A DNA stretch of 64,000 nt, from the NCBI GenBank assembly GCA_964491915.1, contig CAZBHS010000013.1, forward strand, positions 1-64,000. Direction: 5' to 3'. Below, piece after piece: positions 30,185 through 38,356 of the stretch (the stretch's first letter is position 1; every line of letters begins with the position of its first letter). Under the pieces are notes generated by a model, which was given only the letters and a program-made list of their open reading frames with translations, searched no databases and had not been told where the DNA came from. The translations under genes were made by a program, and so were the position numbers. The stretch is from JAHELQ01 sp964491915 (lineage in GTDB: Bacteria > Acidobacteriota > Aminicenantia > UBA2199).

Positions 30185-31498
30185 ATGATGATACCCCGTG
30201 TCGAGGTCAAGGTCGTTAATAATAGTGGTTCTGAAGAGGCGAACATTCGTTGCCTTTTAGTGAATGTTTTAAATGCCGATGGATCAGAAACCGATGTTCT
30301 CGATTTGTTCAGGGAGCGGGTATTTCATTCGAAGAGTGAATTGATGGAGGACATATTGCGGCAAGTAAAGCTGAGTGGGGGGGACCTTCAGAAGGGAAAT
30401 GTATATTTTATCGGGGACGATGTGCTGGTAGACGATGCCGATACCGCTAAAGAGGAATTGTACAAGAATGGTAGTTTGTACCCTTATGACATGCCGGAAG
30501 AGGTAGACATCGGCAATGCGGAATTTTCCGTATTTGAATGGCTCAGGAAACTCGAAAAAAATCAATTGGAGATAAATCCGGAATTTCAGCGACACCTGGT
30601 CTGGAGTGATAAGCAAAAATGCAGATTTATCGAATCCGTTTTGTTGAATATCCCATTACCTCCGATATATGTCAATGAAGATACCTCCGGAAAATTCATT
30701 ATTGTGGATGGTCTTCAACGGACAACCACGTTGCGGGACTTCACCGCTAGCGAGTTTAGGTTGAAGCATCTGGAGGTTCTCAAAAACTTGAATGGAAAAA
30801 GTTTTCAGGACCTTGATTTTAAGCTTCAAGCAAAAATTGAAGACAAGCAATTACGTATCTATATCATCAAACCTAAAGTTCCCATATCTATGGTTTACGA
30901 TATCTTTAACAGAATAAACACCGGCGGCACCCAATTGAACCGTCAGGAGATCCGCAATTGTATTTTTATCGGCAAATCCACCCGGTTATTGAAGGAATTG
31001 TCGGAGCAGGATTTCTTCAAAGAGGCCATTGATTTTGGTATTTCATCAAAGCGTATGAAAGACCGGGAGGCGATTCTCAGATTTTTCGCGTTTCATATAT
31101 TTGATTATTCGCTTGATTACAAAGGTGATATGGATGAATTTTTGGGCAATACTATGAAGGCTATCAACCAAATGGATGATGAGGATATTGAACTTCTGAA
31201 AACGGAATTTGAGCGGGTGATGAGGCAAACCCTGGATTTCTTCGGCAAACGGAATTTTCGTCTCCCCACAACGAACTCGAAGGGGAGAATCAACATTGCG
31301 TTGATGGAATCCGTCGGCAAATTCTTTGCCCATAAAGAGGATGACTTCCTTGAAAAAAACAAAGATAAGATTCTTCAAAATTATGACCGGTTACTGGCGG
31401 ATCAGGCGTTCCAGGAATCGATATCTCTGGCTACCGGGGACAGGCAACGGGTTAGGGCACGCTTTGAGTTAGTTGAAGAGATTTTAGGAGATGTTTAG
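30185..31498 (+). CDS. DUF262-domain protein (ParB/GmrS-like nuclease/NTPase fold)
   Basis: A 437-residue protein. The central DUF262 domain has NPEFQRHLVWSDKQKCRFIESVL near residues 137-159, PPIYVNED and the hallmark DGLQRTTTLRDF at about 175-186 (the ParB-like DGQQR motif), followed by IFNRINTGGTQLNRQEIRN near 240-258. DUF262 is the N-terminal, nucleotide-dependent sensor half of GmrSD, BrxU and SspE restriction factors. The usual C-terminal DUF1524 HNH nuclease is absent. Residues 1-110 are an extra N-terminal domain. Two adjacent ATGs at 30185 and 30188 are possible; AGGAG favours the second. The stop overlaps the next gene's GTG by one base. Confidence 0.88.
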   Translation: MMIPRVEVKVVNNSGSEEANIRCLLVNVLNADGSETDVLDLFRERVFHSKSELMEDILRQVKLSGGDLQKGNVYFIGDDVLVDDADTAKEELYKNGSLYPYDMPEEVDIGNAEFSVFEWLRKLEKNQLEINPEFQRHLVWSDKQKCRFIESVLLNIPLPPIYVNEDTSGKFIIVDGLQRTTTLRDFTASEFRLKHLEVLKNLNGKSFQDLDFKLQAKIEDKQLRIYIIKPKVPISMVYDIFNRINTGGTQLNRQEIRNCIFIGKSTRLLKELSEQDFFKEAIDFGISSKRMKDREAILRFFAFHIFDYSLDYKGDMDEFLGNTMKAINQMDDEDIELLKTEFERVMRQTLDFFGKRNFRLPTTNSKGRINIALMESVGKFFAHKEDDFLEKNKDKILQNYDRLLADQAFQESISLATGDRQRVRARFELVEEILGDV

Positions 31499-32742
31499 TG
31501 TTAACTGAAATAGGATTACAGAATTTTAAATGTTTTGGAGATATGGTTCGTGTTCCGTTGAAGAGAATGAACCTGTTCACCGGAATCAATGGCCGGGGGA
31601 AATCAACGGTTTTGCAGGCTCTTCTTTTGATGCGCCAATCCCTTGAATATTCAAGAGCCACAACGCAATTGACATTCAATGGAAGTTCGGTTGAGCTAGG
31701 CAGCTTCAGCGATGTAAAAAATAGCGCCACATCGCCATCGTTGCCGCTTGAGTTTATGTTTACGTTTGACGTTGGAGCCGGGACGGTGAAAGCGCATTAT
31801 TTTTTTAGGGAGAATCCTGAGGATGATCTAGCCGCAGATCTTTCGCGGATGGATACGCACTTGAATGTGAAAGGTAAGTCCTTTGAGTCTTCTGTTTCGG
31901 AAAAAGACGGTCGATTTGTTGCTTGCATTGACGGAGTTGAATTTCCTGTGTCAATTGAGAAATTTATGATTTCTCGTATAGATGCGGAAAATCATAAGGA
32001 GCGTGTTGTAGACTTTTTGAAGACTCGCTCGGATTTTGAAAAAATACATTATGTCTCCGCCAACCGGATTGGCCCCCGTGACTTTTATCCGCGGCAGAGC
32101 ACATTCGAGTTTCCCAATGTCGGCGCCAGGGGAGAGTATACCGCCAACATTCTCTCTCTTTCCAAAAAAAAGCAACAAACCGTCTCTGAAGTTCTTGTCG
32201 AAGATGATTCTGCGCCCCATACGGTGTTGGGGCAGACTGAAGCCTGGCTCGAAAAAATATTCGACGGCGGGAAGATCGAGATAAAAAATGTGGACGCCAA
32301 TATCGTGGTGATGCAGATGAATTCCGAACGGACATCCACAGTGTACAAACCTCTCAATGTGGGATTCGGTTATAGTTACGCACTTCCTATCATTGTCTCG
32401 GGATTGATTGCCGCCAAAGGGGAAATGCTCATTGTCGAAAACCCGGAGGCCCATCTTCATCCATATGCCCAGGCTCAAATCGCCGGATTTCTGGCCCAAG
32501 TCAGTAAAAACGGTGTTCAGGTGGTAATCGAATCCCACAGCGACCATATCCTCAATGGATTGAGAGTCGCTGTTCACAAGCAGATACTCGATGCGAACGA
32601 TTTGAATGTTTTGTATTTCCAACGGGATGAACGTCAACCGGTGGTGAATATCCCGGTCGAGAAAGATGGAGCTATAAATGATTGGCCCCCTGGATTCTTC
32701 GACCAACTGGACAAGGATTTTGAAGTTCTCTTTGGTGTGTAG
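31498..32742 (+). CDS. DUF3696 AAA ATPase
   Basis: A 414-residue ABC-class ATPase of the DUF3696 type. Walker A GINGRGKST is at residues 29-37, the Q-loop region follows at QALLLMRQSLEYS, and Walker B with the neighbouring motif is LIVENPEAHLHPYAQ near 311-325. The D-loop/H-loop ESHSDHILNGLR lies near 346-357. Members of this family often stand beside DUF262 genes. It starts with GTG at 31498, one base inside the DUF262 stop (TAGTG), with TAGGAG upstream, and ends three bases before the next gene, so all three genes form one operon. It likely provides ATP-dependent sensing or assembly for its neighbours. Confidence 0.88.
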   Translation: MLTEIGLQNFKCFGDMVRVPLKRMNLFTGINGRGKSTVLQALLLMRQSLEYSRATTQLTFNGSSVELGSFSDVKNSATSPSLPLEFMFTFDVGAGTVKAHYFFRENPEDDLAADLSRMDTHLNVKGKSFESSVSEKDGRFVACIDGVEFPVSIEKFMISRIDAENHKERVVDFLKTRSDFEKIHYVSANRIGPRDFYPRQSTFEFPNVGARGEYTANILSLSKKKQQTVSEVLVEDDSAPHTVLGQTEAWLEKIFDGGKIEIKNVDANIVVMQMNSERTSTVYKPLNVGFGYSYALPIIVSGLIAAKGEMLIVENPEAHLHPYAQAQIAGFLAQVSKNGVQVVIESHSDHILNGLRVAVHKQILDANDLNVLYFQRDERQPVVNIPVEKDGAINDWPPGFFDQLDKDFEVLFGV

Positions 32743-32745
32743 CTG

Positions 32746-33552
32746 ATGAATATATTTATCAACGAGTGTTCTCTCCACAGTCAATATCATTCACAGGATG
32801 CTTTTTTAGACGCGGTGAAGGTTTTCTACTCGGTCGTAAAGCGAATTTCAAAAAGCAAGAAACAGAGCTATTTTTTTAAGAGTTCAGATCTATTTACCAA
32901 TTTCAGGGCCTTGAAGGAAGAGATTTTCGTCAAATCTCTCAATACTATTCCGGATAAATCGTTCAAGGTGGCTTTGAGAAACGCGTTGTTCAATAAAGAG
33001 ACGGTTGTCGATTGGACGGCTAAGCGATTTCATTCGCCTGAGGATGTGTTCGAGTGCAATGGCGATATTGTGACGGATACCAGTATGGCTGAATTGGCGG
33101 AACGAAAACTGGGGAATGATGAATTGATCGCCGCGCTGTTGAACTTCAAGAACTCTTGCTATACTGATTGCCCTGAGGTGACGGTTGTCAAAGAGAGGAA
33201 AGAGGAGATCGATCTCGAATGTGTGGAAAGTGTGGAAACACTGCAAAGATGGTTGGACCGGCATTCTCTCGACAATCGCTATCAGGAATCGTCGAGCGAA
33301 CCACCTTTGGACCATCAGACGTTTTTGGACGACCGGCAACGATTCGAAAGAGCATCGTGTCCCCGCCAGGGGGGGAGGCAGGTGTATTTAGACAAAAGTA
33401 CCGGGTATTTTTGGTATGTGGATAGTTTACATTTTGGAAATGCCGCGCATTTGGAAGTGTTCGATAAAAATCTCAATCACATCGGCGAAGCGAGCCTTGA
33501 TGGCGTGATTTTTTCTGATAAAGCCGATAAAACCAAAAAGCTGGATATCTGA
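32746..33552 (+). CDS. Third protein of the DUF262/DUF3696 cassette, possible effector
   Basis: A 268-residue protein that I do not recognise. It is soluble and has no signal peptide. The first 130 residues are a mostly helical domain (NIFINECSLHSQYHSQDAF at the start). The last ~65 residues read like a small nuclease toxin: QVYLDKSTGYFWYVDSLH, then HLEVFDKNLNHIGEASLDG. I associate this pattern with the BECR-like (barnase/EndoU/colicin/RelE) nuclease group, but only weakly. The gene begins three bases after the ATPase gene and has no overlap. The C-terminal location of the motif and the tight linkage suggest it is the effector of the cassette; this is inference. Confidence 0.55.
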   Translation: MNIFINECSLHSQYHSQDAFLDAVKVFYSVVKRISKSKKQSYFFKSSDLFTNFRALKEEIFVKSLNTIPDKSFKVALRNALFNKETVVDWTAKRFHSPEDVFECNGDIVTDTSMAELAERKLGNDELIAALLNFKNSCYTDCPEVTVVKERKEEIDLECVESVETLQRWLDRHSLDNRYQESSSEPPLDHQTFLDDRQRFERASCPRQGGRQVYLDKSTGYFWYVDSLHFGNAAHLEVFDKNLNHIGEASLDGVIFSDKADKTKKLDI

Positions 33553-33646
33553 GTCATCACCTGATTTAAACATTTTTGTTGAAGGATGGGGGGAATCTGT
33601 TTATAATTTTGGTGTGGTGAAGGTTAGTTTTTTATGGTGGTGAGCT

Positions 33647-34291
33647 ATGGATATTGTTAGTCCTGAGATTGAAGGGTATTTGGAGGGGTTGTTGCCGCCA
33701 AGGGATCCGTTGTTTTTGGAGATGGAGAGGTTGGCGGCGGAGAGGAAGTTTCCGGCTGTGGGTCCGCAGGTGGGGATGTTTTTGGAACTGCTGGCCCGGA
33801 GTATTGGGGCGAAGCGGGTGCTGGAGTTGGGGTCCGGGTACGGGTATTCTGCCATATGGTTTGCCCGGGGCATGGCGCCGGACTGCGAGTTGGTGCTGTC
33901 GGATTTTGACGGCAAGAAGCGGGCGATGGCCCTTCGCTATCTCGAGCGGGCGGGCTTTCAAGGTAAGCTGACGTTTGAGGTGGGGGACGCGCAGGAGTTG
34001 ATGAGGCGCATCAAAGGACCGTTCGATATTGTGTTCAATGATATCGACAAGGAGTTCTACCCACTGGTGATCGAGCCGGCGTTCCGGCTGTTGCGGGAGG
34101 GCGGTTTGTTTGTTACCGACAATAGCCTCTGGTATGGCAAGGTGGTCTTGCCTGAACCGGACGAGGCGACGCGGTCTGTGATGGAATTTAACCGGTTGCT
34201 AAAAGAGCATCCGGGATTTTTGACGGTGCAATTGCCGCTGCGGGACGGATTGAGCGTGGCGGTGAAATTGCCGGAAGGGGAACGGCGGTAA
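33647..34291 (+). CDS. O-methyltransferase (class I SAM-dependent)
   Basis: A 214-residue SAM-dependent methyltransferase of the small-molecule O-methyltransferase (caffeoyl-CoA OMT-like) type. Motif I is VLELGSGYGYSAIWFARG near residues 58-75, the acidic residue at the end of beta 2 is in LVLSDFDGKK near 86, and FDIVFNDIDKEFYP near 127 has the metal-binding aspartates of this family. The substrate is unknown. GGTGAG precedes the ATG. The upstream region contains TATAAT at 33610-33615 with TTGAAG 17 bases before it, a likely promoter, so it is separate from the DUF262 cassette. A hairpin terminator follows the gene. Confidence 0.88.
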   Translation: MDIVSPEIEGYLEGLLPPRDPLFLEMERLAAERKFPAVGPQVGMFLELLARSIGAKRVLELGSGYGYSAIWFARGMAPDCELVLSDFDGKKRAMALRYLERAGFQGKLTFEVGDAQELMRRIKGPFDIVFNDIDKEFYPLVIEPAFRLLREGGLFVTDNSLWYGKVVLPEPDEATRSVMEFNRLLKEHPGFLTVQLPLRDGLSVAVKLPEGERR

Positions 34292-34363
34292 GCGGGAGAA
34301 GAAAAGGAGAACCATCTCAATCTTCCCGCTACCATCGTTTCATGGGCTGTTAGCCCCCATCAT

Positions 34364-34389
34364 CGGCTCCGTTGCCGGAGCCGCGTTTT
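34364..34389 (+). terminator. Rho-independent-type terminator after the O-methyltransferase gene
   Basis: CGGCTCCG (34364-34371) and CGGAGCCG (34376-34383) form a perfect eight-pair stem with a four-base loop, followed by a short T run. A weaker hairpin lies just before it (34342-34360). Confidence 0.65.
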
Positions 34390-34484
34390 ACTTGTGATTG
34401 TTTTGAGAATAAAAAATTAACCGTTGTTTATATCTCGGTTCCTTATAAGGGACAGTGGCTTATTCAGCCTTAAAGTCCTGAAAT

Positions 34485-35228
34485 TTAGTATTTAAATATT
34501 ATATTTAAATGGCACAACGTAAGTTCGTCTTCGTTCTTCAATTCATATTTAACGCCGGTTTTTAACTTCTCACCGTTCAAAAATGTTCCGTTGATAGCTC
34601 CCGCCTCTTCGGAGACATAGAATTTATTGTCCGAAAAAGAGATCTGCGCGTGTTTGCGGGAAATATATTTCTCTTCGTCTTCTTTCGTCAAATCGATATC
34701 CGGTATAAAGCCGGTGGTGTAATCTCTGCGGCCCAGAAATGTATGTTTTTTGGTTAATTGGACAATGCGGTTGGATCGTTGGATTACCAAATAGGCTTTG
34801 ATGTCGGGGCTAAGGGTTTCGGATTGGGTGTCGTCGAGACCATCCGTCTCTTCCATTTTTTTAGCCCTGATTTGGTGGGTGAGAAGATTTTCCATTGTCC
34901 TGATATTTTTTTCAGACAATTTTTTTAGGATTTTGAGAGAAATATCCGTACTCTTCTTCATCATCTCAATCAGATCGGGGAAAGGAATCTTAAGGAGATC
35001 GGTGTCTTCAATCGCTTCGACGGTATAGGCCGCATTTCTCTCATTGTCCAGGGATTCTTCGCCGAAAAAATCGCCCTTTCCCAATGATAGCAAGATAATT
35101 TCAGTGGGTTCGACTTTGAGTTGAACTTTTCCTTTATTGATAATATAAAAATCTGTTTGAGTTTCGCCTTGTCTGTAAACTGTGTCGCCTGTTTTATACT
35201 TACTAAGAAATTTTTTAACGCCTTCCAT
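34485..35228 (-). CDS. Cyclic nucleotide-binding + FHA domain signalling protein
   Basis: A 247-residue two-domain regulator. Residues about 10-110 form a cNMP-binding (CAP-like) domain, with FYIINKGKVQL, the phosphate-binding cassette-like GDFFGEESLDNERNAAYTVEA and IPFPDLIEMM. Residues about 145-247 form an FHA domain: the phosphothreonine-binding core is FLGRRDYTT, ISRKHAQISF and INGTFLNGEKL. There is no DNA-binding domain, so it is a sensor that recognises a nucleotide and a phosphorylated partner, perhaps the substrate of a kinase such as the one at 62881, though that link is a guess. It is convergent with the O-methyltransferase gene and monocistronic. Confidence 0.93.
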   Translation of the reverse strand: MEGVKKFLSKYKTGDTVYRQGETQTDFYIINKGKVQLKVEPTEIILLSLGKGDFFGEESLDNERNAAYTVEAIEDTDLLKIPFPDLIEMMKKSTDISLKILKKLSEKNIRTMENLLTHQIRAKKMEETDGLDDTQSETLSPDIKAYLVIQRSNRIVQLTKKHTFLGRRDYTTGFIPDIDLTKEDEEKYISRKHAQISFSDNKFYVSEEAGAINGTFLNGEKLKTGVKYELKNEDELTLCHLNIIFKY

Positions 35229-35313
35229 TATTTACTACCATTTTTTAATTTTTTTTAGATCTTATTCTATACTATTCCCGCTCCATTTGTCAAACATTTT
35301 TTTAATACACCTG

Positions 35314-35342
35314 TTGACCCTTTGGGAACCTTGCTTTATAAT
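35314..35342 (+). promoter_or_regulatory. Promoter for the GlcD-like gene (leaderless type)
   Basis: TTGACC (35314-35319), a 17-base spacer and a perfect TATAAT (35337-35342). The ATG at 35348 follows after five bases. Confidence 0.7.
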
Positions 35343-35347
35343 ACACA

Positions 35348-36721
35348 ATGACAGAAAGGAAATTAAAAAAAGAATTACAAAAAAGTTTGGGGAAAGAAAA
35401 AGTATTTTCCGATCAAGAATACCTGCTGACCTATTCATATGACGCCACCGGTATCCAGCATTGGCCGGATATCGTGGCGCTGCCGGAATCGGAAGACGAT
35501 ATCCGTCGTGTTTTGGAGATCGCCTACAAACACAATGTCCCGGTCACCCCTCGCGGCGCCGGCGTCGGTTTATCGGGCGGGTCTGTGCCCCTGGAAAAAG
35601 GTGTCTTGATTTGTTTTTCCCGGATGAATAAAATCATCGAGATCGATAGGGACAGTTTTACAGCGGTGGTGGAACCGGGAGTCGTCACCTATGATTTACA
35701 AACCGCGTGCGAGGAGTTGGGGCTGTTTTATCCTCCGGATCCCGCGTCCCTCAAGACCTCCACCATCGGTGGCAATGTGGCGGAAAACGCCGGCGGACTC
35801 CGCTGTTTCAAATATGGTGTCACCGGAAGTTATGTGTTGGCTCTGGAGGGGTTTCTGGTGGACGGGACAAAAATAAGAGCCGGTTCGCCATGCGTCAAGG
35901 ATGTGGCCGGATATGATATCAAGTCGCTCTTGATCGGTTCCGAAGGGACCCTGGCGGTGATTTCGAAAATCTATTTGAAATTGATCCCTTTGCCCGAGGC
36001 CCGGGTATTGTGCCGGGTGGATTTCTCATCGCTGCCCGAAGGGGCGAGATTTATCAACAATATGATTAACAGCGGCATTCAACCGGCGGTATTGGAATTC
36101 ATGGATCAAAGCTCCATTGTCGCGTCGTATCGCTATATGGGGCTGCCGGTGGAAAATACGCCGCAGGCTATTGTCTTATTGGAGATCGACGGCAACAGTC
36201 TCGATGTGACTGCCAGAAAAGACAAATTCCTGGCTATGGTGAAACGGGAAAATGTCAAAGACTTTCAGGTGGCGGAAACCGCCGAGCAAAAAGAGTCGCT
36301 GTGGAGTTTACGGCGTAATATTTCTCCCGCCATTTCTAAGATAAAGCCTAAAAAGATCAACGAGGATATTGTGGTGCCGACAGGAAAGATTCCCGAAGCT
36401 GTGGAATATATCAAAGGTCTGGGCCGCGATCTCGATCTCGAAATCGTGTTGTTCGGTCATTTCGGTGATGGGAATATTCATACCAATGTGTTGGTGGATC
36501 CTGAAGACGCCGATGAAATGAAGCGGGCGGAGGAAGCGTTGGATTTGATATTCAAGTATGTGGTATCGGTCAATGGGTCCATCACCGGAGAGCACGGCGT
36601 AGGGATTTCGAAGCGGCCGTATTTGTCGTATCAGTTCAATGAAGCTGAAATTGAGTTATTCAAGAATATAAAAAAGGTGTTCGATCCTGGAAATGTATTG
36701 AACCCCGGTAAGATTTTTTGA
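35348..36721 (+). CDS. glcD: FAD-linked oxidase of the GlcD/D-lactate dehydrogenase family
   Basis: A 457-residue flavoprotein that oxidises 2-hydroxy acids such as glycolate or D-lactate. The FAD-binding PCMH-type domain (residues about 35-215) has TPRGAGVGLSGGSV, the PPDPAS loop, TSTIGGNVAENAGG and SEGTLAVIS. The C-terminal cap domain has HFGDGNIHTN near 375 and GEHGVGISKRPYL near 416, typical of GlcD. No GlcE or GlcF partner gene is adjacent, so it may function with an electron acceptor elsewhere or as a D-lactate dehydrogenase. The gene starts directly after a strong promoter without a Shine-Dalgarno site. Confidence 0.92.
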   Translation: MTERKLKKELQKSLGKEKVFSDQEYLLTYSYDATGIQHWPDIVALPESEDDIRRVLEIAYKHNVPVTPRGAGVGLSGGSVPLEKGVLICFSRMNKIIEIDRDSFTAVVEPGVVTYDLQTACEELGLFYPPDPASLKTSTIGGNVAENAGGLRCFKYGVTGSYVLALEGFLVDGTKIRAGSPCVKDVAGYDIKSLLIGSEGTLAVISKIYLKLIPLPEARVLCRVDFSSLPEGARFINNMINSGIQPAVLEFMDQSSIVASYRYMGLPVENTPQAIVLLEIDGNSLDVTARKDKFLAMVKRENVKDFQVAETAEQKESLWSLRRNISPAISKIKPKKINEDIVVPTGKIPEAVEYIKGLGRDLDLEIVLFGHFGDGNIHTNVLVDPEDADEMKRAEEALDLIFKYVVSVNGSITGEHGVGISKRPYLSYQFNEAEIELFKNIKKVFDPGNVLNPGKIF

Positions 36722-36765
36722 TCCCGTTATGGTTGCTGCCGCCTCTTGTGGAAGCTTGAATTAAT

Positions 36766-36794
36766 TTGACAAAGGGGGCTATCCAAACTATAAT
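36766..36794 (+). promoter_or_regulatory. Consensus promoter for uppS (leaderless type)
   Basis: Perfect TTGACA (36766-36771), a 17-base spacer and perfect TATAAT (36789-36794). Six bases later comes the ATG at 36801, exactly at the expected +1. AAGGGGG lies inside the spacer, too far upstream to act on translation. Confidence 0.8.
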
Positions 36795-36800
36795 TTGTCT

Positions 36801-37559
36801 ATGCTGGATATGTTTAAAGGATTGATCGAAGCTGGAAGCGAGGAAGAGTCCTTGCTGAAAACTATTGATTTAAAACGGCTTCCGGCCCATGTAGCCGTAA
36901 TTATGGACGGCAACGGTAGATGGGCGAAACAGCGAGGTATGCAACGGGTCGAGGGGCACAAACGAGGCGCCGCCACCGCCCGTTTGATTACCGAAACCGC
37001 CGTCCGTCTAGGCATAAAATATTTGACGTTGTTCGCTTTTTCCAGCGAGAATTGGAAACGGCCTGTCACAGAGGTCAATACGTTGATGGACATGTTGCAC
37101 GAAAATATGGTGGAACGCCGTGATTTATTGATCAACAACAAAATCCGACTCAAGGTGATTGGGGATCTCAAGCGGTTGCCGGGAAAGTTGAAACGAAAAC
37201 TCCAGGAGACCGAAGAGTTGACCTCGGGTTTGGATAAGATGCAAATCAATCTGGCGCTGAATTATGGCTCGCGATCCGAAATTGTTCACGCTGTGAAAGG
37301 GATGTTGGAGGATGGGGTCGCTCCCTCGAACGTCAACGAGGATCTATTGAGCAAGTATTTATATACCGGCGGATGTCCGGACCCGGATTTGGTGATTCGC
37401 ACCTCCGGGGAGAGACGGATATCCAATTTTTTATTATTCCAGATCGCTTACGCGGAGTTGTATTTTACCGACGTGTTCTGGCCCGATTTCGGCGTCGCCG
37501 GATTTTTTAACGCCGTGATCGATTTTCAACATCGCAAAAGGAGATTTGGGAGCATATGA
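36801..37559 (+). CDS. uppS: Undecaprenyl diphosphate synthase (isoprenyl transferase)
   Basis: A 252-residue cis-prenyltransferase that makes the C55 carrier for cell-wall and surface polysaccharides. The catalytic signature HVAVIMDGNGRWAKQRG is near residues 34-50, followed by GHKRGA, LTLFAFSSENWKRP near 80 and the C-terminal RTSGERRISNFLLFQ near 207. The start is uncertain: ATG at 36801 or ATG at 36810 (TTG at 36795 would precede transcription). ATG 36801 stands at +1 of the promoter, so leaderless translation is likely. It is the first of four genes, uppS-cdsA-dxr-rseP, that overlap or abut, a common grouping of envelope lipid genes. Confidence 0.96.
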   Translation: MLDMFKGLIEAGSEEESLLKTIDLKRLPAHVAVIMDGNGRWAKQRGMQRVEGHKRGAATARLITETAVRLGIKYLTLFAFSSENWKRPVTEVNTLMDMLHENMVERRDLLINNKIRLKVIGDLKRLPGKLKRKLQETEELTSGLDKMQINLALNYGSRSEIVHAVKGMLEDGVAPSNVNEDLLSKYLYTGGCPDPDLVIRTSGERRISNFLLFQIAYAELYFTDVFWPDFGVAGFFNAVIDFQHRKRRFGSI

Positions 37560-38356
37560 AAGAATTTATCACCCGGACCATAACCGCATTTTTTCTGATT
37601 ATATTTGCCTACGGAATTATTCAATACGTTCCGCCTCTATATTTTTCCATCATTCTGTTCGTGATCGCCAGTATGGCGGTTAAGGAGTTGGTGAATCTGA
37701 CGGAGCCGAAGATGTTCTCGTTTGTGTTGGCGATTATCTCTGGACTTTTGATCGCCGCGTCTTTCACATTCGAAGAGGTGCCTCTGCCGGCCGCTATTTT
37801 CGGCGGTATTTTTTTGACGGGGATGTATTTCTTGTGGACGATCCGGCGTAAGGAAAAGCTCGATAGCTTTGTGAGGGATATGGGGATCCATTTTTTAGTG
37901 ATGTTCTATCTGTATCTTCCCCTCTATTTCATGTTGGAACTGAAAGAGCTGGGACCCAATTATCTGTTTTTTATGATCATTGTCATCGCCATTGGCGATT
38001 CCGGCGCCTATTTTGTCGGCAGCGCCATCGGCAAGCATAAAATATACCCTGTGGCGTCGCCCAACAAATCGTTGGAGGGACTGATCGCCGCCATCATCAC
38101 CGCCGCTTTGTCCGGTTGGTTGGCCATCGTGTTGTTTCCGTTGCCGGTCAAGCCGGCGACAGCCATCATTACCGGCGGCGCGATCGGTTTGTTGTCCCAA
38201 TTGTCCGATCCGGTGGAATCTTTGTTCAAACGGTCCTCCGGCAAGAAAGATTCCGGCCAGTTGTTGCCGGGGCACGGCGGGGTGTTGGACCGGGTGGACA
38301 GTTATGTTTTTTGCGCCCCCGCGTTGTTTTTTATTATCATGTTCATCTGGAATTAA
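37556..38356 (+). CDS. cdsA: Phosphatidate cytidylyltransferase
   Basis: A 266-residue integral membrane enzyme that makes CDP-diacylglycerol from phosphatidic acid and CTP. About seven hydrophobic segments span the protein, and the family signature at the C-terminus, LFKRSSGKKDSGQLLPGHGG followed by VLDRVDS, is complete. The start overlaps the uppS stop by four bases (ATGA) and the stop touches the dxr start, showing tight co-translation. Confidence 0.95.
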   Translation: MKEFITRTITAFFLIIFAYGIIQYVPPLYFSIILFVIASMAVKELVNLTEPKMFSFVLAIISGLLIAASFTFEEVPLPAAIFGGIFLTGMYFLWTIRRKEKLDSFVRDMGIHFLVMFYLYLPLYFMLELKELGPNYLFFMIIVIAIGDSGAYFVGSAIGKHKIYPVASPNKSLEGLIAAIITAALSGWLAIVLFPLPVKPATAIITGGAIGLLSQLSDPVESLFKRSSGKKDSGQLLPGHGGVLDRVDSYVFCAPALFFIIMFIWN

